Shown piece after piece: positions 53,886 to 61,381 of a stretch of DNA of 64,000 bases. Source of the DNA: Nocardia flavorosea NBRC 108225 (GTDB lineage: Bacteria > Actinomycetota > Actinomycetes > Mycobacteriales > Mycobacteriaceae). The notes beneath the pieces were generated by a model, which did not search any database, had not been told where the DNA came from, and worked only from the letters and a program-made list of their open reading frames with translations. Position 1 is the first letter of the stretch, and every line of letters begins with the position of its first letter. The position numbers and the translations under genes were made by a program. The stretch covers positions 62,001 to 126,000 of the forward strand of contig NZ_BDCG01000024.1 in NCBI RefSeq assembly GCF_001613385.1. Direction: 5' to 3'.

Positions 53886-53987
53886 GGCGGGCGTAGCCCC
53901 CGATCCCCGGGGCACGATGGAGCGATTCGACGATGAACTGCTCCCGGCCTGCACAGCGGTGGTCGCCCGGCCGCAACGTTCGAACGT

Positions 53988-54024
53988 CAACGGCGTCCCG
54001 CTCACCTGGAGCGGGACGCCGTTG
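53988..54024. terminator. 16-bp perfect hairpin, bidirectional terminator
   Basis: CAACGGCGTCCCGCTC, loop ACCTG, then the exact complement. It lies between the end of the SRPBCC gene (53885) and the end of convergent ilvD (54060). Confidence 0.85.
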
Positions 54025-54059
54025 TATCGCTACGGGCCGCCGTTCGCGACCGGGGAGAC

Positions 54060-55901
54060 TCAGGGCACGTGCCGGACCGCGCCCTTGTCGGCGGAGGTTG
54101 CCAGGGCCGCGTAGGCACGCAATGCCGTGGTGACCGGTCGTTGCCGGTCCACCGGCTGCCACGGGCGTTCCCGGGCCTCCATTTTGGCGCGGCGTTCGGC
54201 CAGCACCGCATCGTCGATCAATACCTCGAGGGTGCGGGTGGTGACGTCGATACGGATGCGGTCGCCGTTCTCCACCAGGCCGATGGTGCCGCCACTGGCC
54301 GCTTCGGGAGAGATATGCCCGATCGAGAGGCCCGAGGTGCCACCGGAGAACCGGCCGTCGGTGATCAGTGCGCACACCTTGCCGAGACCCGCGCCCTTGA
54401 GGAAGGCGGTGGGGTGCAGCATCTCCTGCATACCGGGCCCACCGGCCGGGCCTTCGTAGCGCACGACGACCACATCGCCGGGCTGGATCTTCTTCCCGAG
54501 GATCGCCGAAACGGCTTCCTCCTGGGATTCGACCACCACGGCCGGGCCTTCGAAGGTGAACAGTTCCTCGTCGATACCGGCAGTCTTGAGGACCGCGCCG
54601 TCCACGGCGATATTGCCGCGCAGTACGACCAGCCCGCCTTCGGCGGTGTAGGCGTGTTCGATATCGCGGATACAGCCACCGGCAGCGTCGGTGTCCAGCG
54701 AGGACCAGCGGTTGTCGGTGGAGAACGGCTCGGTGGTGCGCACACCGCCGGGTGCCGCGTGGAACAGCTCCAAGGCTTCCTCGGAGGCTTTACCCGAACG
54801 GATATCCCAGGTGTCGAGCCATTCGTCGACGGTCGGGGTGTGCACGGTGCTCACCTCGGTTTCGAGCAACCCGCCGCGATGCAATTCGCCGAGGATCGCC
54901 GGGATTCCACCGGCGCGGTGCACATCCTCCATGTGATAGTCGGAGTTCGGCGCAACCTTGGACAGGGTCGGCACCCGCCGGCTGATCTCCTCGATGGCCT
55001 GCAGGTCGAAATCGATTTCACCCTCCTGCGCGGCGGCCAGGATGTGCAGGACGGTGTTGGTGGATCCGCCCATCGCCACATCCAGCGCCATCGCATTGCG
55101 GAAGGCCTTCTCGTTCGCCACACTGCGCGGCAGCACCGATGCGTCGTCGTCGCGGTACCAGCGGTTGGCGATATCGATCACGACCCGGCCCGCCCGCTCG
55201 AACAGGGCCCGCCGCGCGGCATGGGTGGCCAGCGTGGAGCCGTTGCCGGGCAGGGCCAGACCCAGCGCCTCGGTGAGGCAGTTCATCGAGTTCGCGGTGA
55301 ACATGCCGGAGCAGGAACCACAGGTCGGGCAGGCGCTGCGCTCGACCTCGGTGAGCCCGTCCTCGGTCACCTCGCTGTTCGCGCTGGCGGAGATGGCGGT
55401 GATCAGGTCGGTGGGCGCCTGTGCGACCCCGCCGACGACCACGGCCTTACCGGCCTCCATCGGCCCACCGGAAACGAATACGGTGGGGACGTTCAGCCGC
55501 ATGGCCGCGTTCAGCATGCCCGGGGTGATCTTGTCGCAGTTGGAGATGCACACCAGCGCGTCGGCGGTGTGCGCGTTCACCATGTATTCCACGGAGTCGG
55601 CGATGATTTCGCGGCTGGGCAGCGAATAGAGCATGCCGCCGTGCCCCATCGCGATCCCGTCGTCGACGGCGATGGTGTGGAATTCGCGCGGTACCCCGCC
55701 GGCTTCCCGGATCGCCTCCGCCACGATTTCGCCGACATTTTTGAGGTGTACGTGCCCGGGCACGAACTGGGTGTAGGAGTTGGCGATGGCGACGATCGGC
55801 TTACCGAAATCGGAATCGGTCATACCGGTGGCCCGCCACAGGGAGCGGGCCCCGGCGGCATTACGGCCGACAGTGGTGGTGCGGGAACGAAGCGCTGGCA
55901 T
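54060..55901 (-). CDS. ilvD: Dihydroxy-acid dehydratase
   Basis: A 613-residue product from the ATG at 55901, with GAGGA six bases upstream. It opens MPALRSRTTTVGRNAAGARS. Fe-S ligands are C122 (ISNCDKITPGM) and cysteines in SACPTCGSCSGM near residue 194. It dehydrates dihydroxyisovalerate and dihydroxymethylvalerate to the ketoacid precursors of Val, Leu and Ile. Length and sequence follow the E. coli [4Fe-4S] type (616 residues) rather than the shorter [2Fe-2S] M. tuberculosis form, as argued from TQFVPGHVHLK. It converges on an SRPBCC gene. Confidence 0.96.
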   Translation of the reverse strand: MPALRSRTTTVGRNAAGARSLWRATGMTDSDFGKPIVAIANSYTQFVPGHVHLKNVGEIVAEAIREAGGVPREFHTIAVDDGIAMGHGGMLYSLPSREIIADSVEYMVNAHTADALVCISNCDKITPGMLNAAMRLNVPTVFVSGGPMEAGKAVVVGGVAQAPTDLITAISASANSEVTEDGLTEVERSACPTCGSCSGMFTANSMNCLTEALGLALPGNGSTLATHAARRALFERAGRVVIDIANRWYRDDDASVLPRSVANEKAFRNAMALDVAMGGSTNTVLHILAAAQEGEIDFDLQAIEEISRRVPTLSKVAPNSDYHMEDVHRAGGIPAILGELHRGGLLETEVSTVHTPTVDEWLDTWDIRSGKASEEALELFHAAPGGVRTTEPFSTDNRWSSLDTDAAGGCIRDIEHAYTAEGGLVVLRGNIAVDGAVLKTAGIDEELFTFEGPAVVVESQEEAVSAILGKKIQPGDVVVVRYEGPAGGPGMQEMLHPTAFLKGAGLGKVCALITDGRFSGGTSGLSIGHISPEAASGGTIGLVENGDRIRIDVTTRTLEVLIDDAVLAERRAKMEARERPWQPVDRQRPVTTALRAYAALATSADKGAVRHVP

Positions 55902-56108
55902 GGGTGTCCTCGGTCTGGTCGCGGGGCTGGACAATGCGACGACGCCGTATCGCCCGGCCGCGGATGACCGCTGCTGGAGGTGCGATCGGCGTTTTCTCAG
56001 GCTACTCCCGGCCGGAAGCGGACTCCGGGCCGGTATCGGCCGGGGCCCGGTGTGAACCATGGCCGGGGAGCCGCCGGCGCCGTGCGAGTCCGCAGCGGGA
56101 GAGCGGTG

Positions 56109-56714
56109 CTAGCCCTTGGCAGGCGAGTCCTCGGCGTCGTTCGCGCCGGAAGAGTTGTCGCCGGTGCCGGTGCTGCGTGAGCCGGTGTCGGTATCGCCTG
56201 CCTCGTCGCCGGCGGACTCCGTGCCGGACTCGTCTGCCGGGTCGGCGTCTCGGAGTGCGAAGGGATCGGGGATCCGCCCGCCGGAAGCGTCCACCAGATC
56301 GCGCAGGCGGTCGTAGCTCACGGCCGGGAGCGGCACCTCGGTGTCGTCGGCGAGGTGTGCGCGCACGTAGCCGCGTTTGGGGATGCTGAGTCCCTTCAGT
56401 TGTTCCCAGCCGATATGCCGGGAGGAGAACACCGAGCGCAGATCCAGCCCGTTCGGGGACACCGTGGTCTGGGTGCGCAGAATCCAGACGATGGCGGCGA
56501 TCGGGAACAGCGCCAGCCAGAACAGTGCGGCCGGCCAGCCGACGATCGGGAAGAACACGCACATCGCCAGGATGACGACCCCGAGGAACGACAGACGTGT
56601 CATGCGGATCACACGGGTCGGTCCCGGCGGTGCCGTATCCCCACCCGTTACCTCCGCGGCGGCGGGGATATGGGACGATTCCGGTGGTGGCACGGACTGA
56701 TGCGGTGATGACAC
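56109..56714 (-). CDS. cfp6: PH-domain membrane protein (Cfp6/Rv3004-like)
   Basis: A 201-residue product from a GTG at 56714 with GAGGA upstream. Two helices at about 35-80 (LSFLGVVILAMCVFFPIVGWPAALFWLALFPIAAIVWIL) precede a bPH_6-type domain (TVSPNGLDLRSVFSSRHIGWEQLKGLSIPKRGYVRAHL). It then continues into an acidic Asp/Ser/Thr tail of 50 residues. M. tuberculosis Cfp6 (low-molecular-weight antigen 6) has this domain at the same position next to ilvB but lacks the tail. Function unknown. It is divergent from the ilvB attenuator region. Confidence 0.82.
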   Translation of the reverse strand: MSSPHQSVPPPESSHIPAAAEVTGGDTAPPGPTRVIRMTRLSFLGVVILAMCVFFPIVGWPAALFWLALFPIAAIVWILRTQTTVSPNGLDLRSVFSSRHIGWEQLKGLSIPKRGYVRAHLADDTEVPLPAVSYDRLRDLVDASGGRIPDPFALRDADPADESGTESAGDEAGDTDTGSRSTGTGDNSSGANDAEDSPAKG

Positions 56715-56759
56715 ACCACCATCCTCGCATCATGGTGGACGGGCGTGAGCACCCGCTAC

Positions 56760-56778
56760 CTTCTCACATAATGAGAAG
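56760..56778 (+). promoter_or_regulatory. Inverted repeat at the putative ilvB promoter
   Basis: CTTCTCACATAATGAGAAG is a perfect 7-bp inverted repeat around CATAA. The central CATAAT resembles a -10 element and lies 53 bases before the leader peptide start. A regulator binding here would block the promoter. No transcription start is known. Confidence 0.5.
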
Positions 56779-56824
56779 ACAGCGGTCAGCTGTTTGACTC
56801 TGCACCACACGCACACATACCGTC

Positions 56825-56878
56825 ATGCGCGTGAATCGAATCGAGTTGCTCGTAATCGGCCGGCGCGTCCAGCGCTGA
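56825..56878 (+). CDS. ilvB leader peptide, 17 residues
   Basis: ATG 56825 opens MRVNRIELLVIGRRVQR and stops at 56876-56878. Seven of 17 residues are Ile, Leu or Val, with E-L-L-V-I in a row. Translation speed through these codons would report charged branched-chain tRNA. The comparable ilvBNC leader of Corynebacterium glutamicum also has a run of Ile and Val residues. No strong ribosome site is visible. It is too short for standard gene calling. Confidence 0.75.
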   Translation: MRVNRIELLVIGRRVQR

Positions 56879-56955
56879 GCCAGACGATCCGCATACGTCA
56901 GCTCGCACTGCGACGCGCCACCCTCGAACAGCCACCGGCTGTCGGGGGATTTTTT
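56862..56955 (+). promoter_or_regulatory. Transcription attenuator upstream of ilvB
   Basis: Two stacked structures follow the leader. Hairpin one pairs 56862-56880, overlapping the leader stop, with 56901-56919 (GGCGCGTC against GACGCGCC extended by further pairs and one GU). The terminator pairs ACAGCC (56928-56933) with GGCTGT (56937-56942), extended by CCC/GGG outside, and ends in six T at 56950-56955. ilvB starts 43 bases after the T-run. This is the layout of ribosome-mediated attenuation. Confidence 0.75.
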
Positions 56956-56997
56956 ATGTCGGGACAAGTGAACGACAAGCAGTAAGGAACCAAGACG

Positions 56998-58923
56998 GTG
57001 AGCGCACCAACTACCCGGCCCGGGCCCGCGGCCCGCAAGCCCGCGCCTTCGAACCCGCCGGCCTCGGCCGGTGCTCCGACCACCCCGGCGAACCGCCGCC
57101 AGGTCCCGCCCGAGCGGGTCACCGGCGCGCAGTCCGTCGTCCGCTCCCTCGAGGAGCTCGGCGTCGACACCGTATTCGGTATTCCCGGCGGCGCGGTGCT
57201 GCCCGTTTACGATCCCCTCTTCGATTCCACCAAGGTGCGTCATGTGCTCGTACGGCACGAGCAGGGCGCCGGCCACGCGGCCACCGGTTACGCCCAGGCC
57301 ACCGGCAAGGTCGGTGTGTGTATGGCCACATCCGGTCCGGGCGCGACCAACCTGGTGACCCCTATCGCCGACGCCCAGATGGACTCCGTGCCGATGGTCG
57401 CGATCACCGGCCAGGTGGCGCGCAGCCTGATCGGCACCGACGCTTTCCAGGAAGCCGATATCTCCGGCATCACCATGCCGATCACCAAGCACAACTTCCT
57501 GATCAAGGAAGGTATCGATATTCCGCGCATGCTCGCCGAGGCCTTCTATCTGGCCTCCAGCGGGCGTCCCGGCGTGGTGCTGGTCGATATCCCGAAGGAC
57601 GTGCTGCAGGAGCAGACCACCTTCAGCTGGCCGCCGGAGATGCGCCTGCCCGGATACCGCCCGGTCACCAAACCGCACGGTAAGCAGGTGCGTGAGGCGG
57701 CCCGGTTGATCGCCGAGGCCACCGCCCCTGTCCTGTATGTGGGCGGCGGCGTGATCAAATCCGAGGCGTCGGCCGAACTGCTGGAGCTGGCCGAACTCAC
57801 CGGTATCCCGGTGGTCACCACCCTGATGGCGCGTGGTGCGTTCCCCGACAGTCACAAGCTGAACCTCGGTATGCCGGGTATGCACGGCACCGTGGCCGCG
57901 GTGGCGGCGTTGCAGAAATCCGATCTGCTGATCACTCTCGGCGCCCGGTTCGACGACCGCGTCACCGGTCAGCTGGATTCCTTCGCCCCCGACGCCAAGG
58001 TCATCCACGCCGATATCGACCCCGCCGAGATCGGCAAGAACCGTCACGCCGATGTCCCGATCGTGGGCGATTGCCGCGAGGTGCTCACCGAACTGATCGA
58101 AACCCTGCGCGCCGATCCGGCCGGAATCGAACTGGACCTGAACGCCTGGTGGACCTACCTCGACGGCGTTCGGGAGTCCTATCCGCTGGGCTGGACCGCA
58201 CCGTCCGACGGTGCGCTCTCGCCCGAGTACGTCATCGAAACCCTGGGCCGCCTCGCCGGTCCGGAGGCCATCTACTGCGCGGGTGTCGGACAGCACCAGA
58301 TGTGGGCTGCCCAGTTCGTCAAGTACGAGAAGCCGCGCACCTGGCTGAACTCCGGCGGCGCCGGAACCATGGGTTACGCCGTGCCCGCGGCCATGGGCGC
58401 CAAGATGGGTATGCCCGACCGTGAGGTGTGGGCGATCGACGGTGACGGCTGCTTCCAGATGACCAACCAGGAACTCGCCACCTGCGCGGTGGAGGGTGTG
58501 CCGATCAAGGTCGCGCTGATCAACAACGGCAACCTGGGCATGGTCCGGCAGTGGCAGACGCTGTTCTACGACCAGCGCTACTCCAACACCGATCTCAAGA
58601 CCCACGGCCTGCGTATCCCGGATTTCGTGAAACTCGCCGAGGCGCTGGGCTGCCACGGTATCCGGGTGGAGAAGGAAGAGGACGTGGAGGCCGCGATCCG
58701 CGAGGCGCAGTCGATCGACGACCGCCCCGTGGTGATCGATTTCATCGTCGGCAAGGACGCCCAGGTATGGCCGATGGTCGCCGCCGGTACCAGTAACGAC
58801 GAGATCATGGCCGCCCGCGGGATCCGCCCGCTGTTCGACGAGGACGAGCAGGTCGCCGAACCGGCGGTCATCCACGAGGCCATGACCCGGGAGCAGAACG
58901 AGACCGAGGGGAACCTCCAGTGA
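56998..58923 (+). CDS. ilvB: Acetolactate synthase large subunit
   Basis: A 641-residue product from a GTG at 56998, with AAGGA nine bases upstream. The first 40 residues are Pro/Ala-rich. The catalytic glutamate is E88 (VRHEQGAGHAA), the FAD/ThDP scaffold has GVCMATSGPGATNLVTP, and DGDGCFQMTNQELAT is the ThDP-binding GDG motif. It condenses two pyruvates, or pyruvate and 2-ketobutyrate, to acetolactate or acetohydroxybutyrate. It overlaps ilvN by 4 bases. The attenuator upstream should tie expression to Ile, Leu and Val supply. Confidence 0.98.
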   Translation: MSAPTTRPGPAARKPAPSNPPASAGAPTTPANRRQVPPERVTGAQSVVRSLEELGVDTVFGIPGGAVLPVYDPLFDSTKVRHVLVRHEQGAGHAATGYAQATGKVGVCMATSGPGATNLVTPIADAQMDSVPMVAITGQVARSLIGTDAFQEADISGITMPITKHNFLIKEGIDIPRMLAEAFYLASSGRPGVVLVDIPKDVLQEQTTFSWPPEMRLPGYRPVTKPHGKQVREAARLIAEATAPVLYVGGGVIKSEASAELLELAELTGIPVVTTLMARGAFPDSHKLNLGMPGMHGTVAAVAALQKSDLLITLGARFDDRVTGQLDSFAPDAKVIHADIDPAEIGKNRHADVPIVGDCREVLTELIETLRADPAGIELDLNAWWTYLDGVRESYPLGWTAPSDGALSPEYVIETLGRLAGPEAIYCAGVGQHQMWAAQFVKYEKPRTWLNSGGAGTMGYAVPAAMGAKMGMPDREVWAIDGDGCFQMTNQELATCAVEGVPIKVALINNGNLGMVRQWQTLFYDQRYSNTDLKTHGLRIPDFVKLAEALGCHGIRVEKEEDVEAAIREAQSIDDRPVVIDFIVGKDAQVWPMVAAGTSNDEIMAARGIRPLFDEDEQVAEPAVIHEAMTREQNETEGNLQ

Positions 58924-59423
58924 GCACAACCCACACCCTCAGCGTCCTGGTCGAGGACAAGCCCGGTGTGCTGGCCCGCGTGGCCAGCCTGTTCTCCCGC
59001 CGTGGATTCAATATCGAATCCCTGGCGGTGGGCGCGACCGAGGTCAAGGACATCTCCCGGATGACCATTGTGGTCACCGTGGACGATCTGCCGCTGGAAC
59101 AGGTCACCAAACAGCTCAACAAGCTGGTGAACGTCATCAAGATCGTGGAGCAGGACCCGGACACCTCGGTGGCCCGCGAACTGATCCTGGTGAAAGTCCG
59201 CGCCGACGCCAGCGTGCGCACCCAGGTCATCGAATCGGTGAACCTGTTCCGCGCCAAGGTGATCGACGTTTCGCCCGACGCCCTCACCGTCGAAGCGACC
59301 GGTACCCGCTCCAAGCTCGACGCCCTGCTGCGGATGCTCGAGCCGTACGGCATCCGCGAGATCGTGCAATCCGGGGTGGTGGCCGTGGGCCGCGGACCCA
59401 AATCCATCACCGCCACCCGCTGA
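58920..59423 (+). CDS. ilvN: Acetolactate synthase small (regulatory) subunit
   Basis: A 167-residue product starting GTG at 58920, in a GTGA overlap with the ilvB stop. Residues 4-75 form the ACT domain (HTLSVLVEDKPGVLARVASLFSRRGFNIESLAVG), which binds valine for feedback inhibition. Residues 85-160 are the second domain that activates IlvB. Length matches the ilvH/ilvN family of actinobacteria (Rv3002c). Translational coupling with ilvB keeps the subunits in step. Confidence 0.97.
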   Translation: MSTTHTLSVLVEDKPGVLARVASLFSRRGFNIESLAVGATEVKDISRMTIVVTVDDLPLEQVTKQLNKLVNVIKIVEQDPDTSVARELILVKVRADASVRTQVIESVNLFRAKVIDVSPDALTVEATGTRSKLDALLRMLEPYGIREIVQSGVVAVGRGPKSITATR

Positions 59424-59427
59424 ACCT

Positions 59428-59454
59428 CGGCCGGGCGCACCCCGCGCCCGGCCG
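59428..59454 (+). terminator. Hairpin between ilvN and ilvC
   Basis: CGGCCGGGCGC, five bases, and its perfect 11-bp complement, followed by TCTTT. A second hairpin, CCCGCG/CGCGGG (59479-59493), lies 25 bases on. They may partly uncouple ilvC from ilvBN. Confidence 0.6.
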
Positions 59455-59522
59455 TCTTTCACGCCTCGTTTACCGTTTCCCGCGTTTCGCGGGTTCGAAA
59501 TAGTCAGAAGGGATACCACCAA

Positions 59523-60536
59523 GTGGCAGTCGAGATGTTCTACGACGACGATGCCGACCTGTCGATCATCCAGGGCCGTAAGGTCGCGGTGATCGGTTAC
59601 GGCAGCCAGGGGCATGCGCATTCGCTGAGCCTGCGCGATTCCGGCGTCGAGGTCCGTATCGGTCTGAAGGAGGGCTCGAAGTCGCGGGCCAAGGCCGAAG
59701 AGGCCGGGCTGACCGTCGGCACCCCCGCCGAGGTTTCGGAGTGGGCCGACGTCATCATGCTGCTGGCCCCCGACACCGCCCAGGCGTCGATCTTCACCAA
59801 TGACATCGAGCCCAACCTGAAGGACGGCGACGCGCTGTTCTTCGGCCACGGCCTCAACATCCACTTCGGCCTGATCAAGCCGGCCGCCGAGATCACCATC
59901 GGCATGGTGGCCCCCAAGGGCCCCGGCCACCTGGTGCGCCGCCAGTTCGTCGACGGCAAGGGTGTGCCCGCCCTGATCGCCATCGAGCAGGACCCGAAGG
60001 GCGAGGGCCAGGCCCTGGCGCTGTCGTACGCCAAGGGCATCGGCGGCACCCGCGCCGGGGTCATCAAGACCACGTTCAAGGAAGAGACCGAAACCGACCT
60101 CTTCGGTGAGCAGGCCGTGCTGTGCGGTGGCACCGAGGAACTGGTCAAGACCGGTTTCGAGGTCATGGTCGAGGCCGGTTACGCCCCGGAGATGGCCTAC
60201 TTCGAGGTGCTGCACGAGCTGAAGCTGATCGTCGACCTCATGTACGAGGGTGGCATCGCCCGCATGAACTACTCGGTCTCCGACACCGCCGAATTCGGTG
60301 GCTACCTGTCGGGCCCGCGGGTCATCGACGCCGGTACCAAGCAGCGGATGCAGGACATCCTGAAGGACATTCAGGACGGCACCTTCGTCAAGCGCCTGGT
60401 CGCCAATGTCGAGGGCGGCAACAAGGAACTCGAGGGCCTGCGCAAGGCCAACGCCGAGCACCCGATCGAGGTCACCGGTAAGAAGCTGCGCGACCTGATG
60501 AGCTGGGTCGACCGGCCGATCACCGAAACCGCCTGA
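59523..60536 (+). CDS. ilvC: Ketol-acid reductoisomerase (class I)
   Basis: A 337-residue product from a GTG at 59523 with AGAAGGG upstream. Rossmann NADPH motif VIGYGSQGHAHSLSLRDSG near residue 25. The KARI C-terminal domain has magnesium ligands in ETDLFGEQAVLCGGTEEL and ELHELKLIVDLMYEGG. It isomerises and reduces acetolactate and acetohydroxybutyrate to the dihydroxy acids used by IlvD. It is separated from ilvN by 99 bases with two hairpins, so it may also have its own promoter. Confidence 0.98.
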   Translation: MAVEMFYDDDADLSIIQGRKVAVIGYGSQGHAHSLSLRDSGVEVRIGLKEGSKSRAKAEEAGLTVGTPAEVSEWADVIMLLAPDTAQASIFTNDIEPNLKDGDALFFGHGLNIHFGLIKPAAEITIGMVAPKGPGHLVRRQFVDGKGVPALIAIEQDPKGEGQALALSYAKGIGGTRAGVIKTTFKEETETDLFGEQAVLCGGTEELVKTGFEVMVEAGYAPEMAYFEVLHELKLIVDLMYEGGIARMNYSVSDTAEFGGYLSGPRVIDAGTKQRMQDILKDIQDGTFVKRLVANVEGGNKELEGLRKANAEHPIEVTGKKLRDLMSWVDRPITETA

Positions 60537-60558
60537 GCGGTTCGCTGATACAGCGCTG

Positions 60559-60595
60559 AAAAGGGTCCTTCCGCGATTGCGGAAGGGCCCTTTTT
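60559..60595 (+). terminator. ilvC rho-independent terminator
   Basis: AAGGGTCCTTCCGC pairs with GCGGAAGGGCCCTT through one GU, with loop GATT and a five-T run in TTTTTCGG. It begins 23 bases after the ilvC stop. Confidence 0.9.
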
Positions 60596-60637
60596 CGGTG
60601 CGCTCTATTTCCTAATCGGTTTGATAATATCGGTGAC

Positions 60638-60922
60638 ATGAGCGAACAGGAGTACGGTATCGGCGAAGGGCCCGCGACGCGGATCAGCCTGTCGCTGTCC
60701 GAGGGAACCGCCGAGGCCGTCCGGCGCCGCGTGGGCAAACGGGAATTCTCCTCGTTCGTCGCCTCGGCGGTCGAGCGCGAATTGCGCGGCCTGATCCTCG
60801 ACGAATACCTCGCCGACTACGAGCAGCGCAGTGGCCCGCTGCCGCCCGACGAACGGCAGCGCGCAAAGGAAGCGTTCGACCGTGCGCTGGCCGAGCCGGG
60901 GCAATGGCCCACGGCAAGCTGA
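60638..60922 (+). CDS. VapB-type antitoxin (ribbon-helix-helix)
   Basis: A 94-residue product from an ATG at 60638. The N-terminal RISLSLSEGTAEAVRRRVGKREFSSFVASAVERELR is a ribbon-helix-helix DNA-binding unit. The C-terminus (YEQRSGPLPPDERQRAKEAFDRALAEPG) is a flexible toxin-binding tail. A GATAAT box lies nine bases before the ATG, which suggests a leaderless mRNA. The toxin gene overlaps it by 19 bases. It should neutralise the toxin and repress the operon. Confidence 0.85.
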   Translation: MSEQEYGIGEGPATRISLSLSEGTAEAVRRRVGKREFSSFVASAVERELRGLILDEYLADYEQRSGPLPPDERQRAKEAFDRALAEPGQWPTAS

Positions 60923-61347
60923 CCCTACCCGCATCCCGGCGTCCGGCCCCTGCACAGGGAGGTACTGCGGTTCTCGACTGTCAGGGATTGTCCCGGCTGG
61001 TGGACGATTCCGCTCCGGTCGTCGCACTGGTCGCGGAAGCGCGGGCGCGTGGCATGGAGGTCGTCGTGAGCGCGCTGACCATCATCGAGGCGACGCACCG
61101 GAAAACGAACCGGGCACGCCTGAACTGGCTGCTGTCCGGTATTCGGATCGAACCCGTCGACGAGGCAGCGGCAAGGGCCGCCTCGGCATTACTGCTCGAC
61201 ACTGGACTCCACGGCCACAAGTACGCCATCGACGCCGTAGTCGCGGAAATGGCGTTACGTCAGCCCACTCCAGTGGTCGTGCTGACCAGCGATGCCGACG
61301 ATATGTCCACACTGTGCGGTCCGACGGTCCGCATCATTCCCCTCTGA
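60904..61347 (+). CDS. VapC-type PIN-domain toxin
   Basis: A 147-residue product. PIN acidic residues D25 (VLDCQGLSRL), E62 (ALTIIEATH), D110 (KYAIDAVVAEMAL) and D130/D132 (TSDADD) form the usual four-position magnesium site, so it is probably active. VapC toxins cut RNA, often tRNA or rRNA. The first 20 residues (TLPASRRPAPAQGG) are an unusual basic lead-in, and a start closer to VLDC is possible. The gene overlaps its antitoxin by 19 bases. Confidence 0.85.
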   Translation: MAHGKLTLPASRRPAPAQGGTAVLDCQGLSRLVDDSAPVVALVAEARARGMEVVVSALTIIEATHRKTNRARLNWLLSGIRIEPVDEAAARAASALLLDTGLHGHKYAIDAVVAEMALRQPTPVVVLTSDADDMSTLCGPTVRIIPL

Positions 61348-61381
61348 CCCGTACCGGCTGCCGAACAGTCGGCTTCGCTGG

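Noticed and set aside
56794..56985. A 63-codon frame across the ilvB leader region
   Set aside because: It runs through the attenuator in a different frame from the Ile/Leu/Val-rich leader and has no ribosome site or family.
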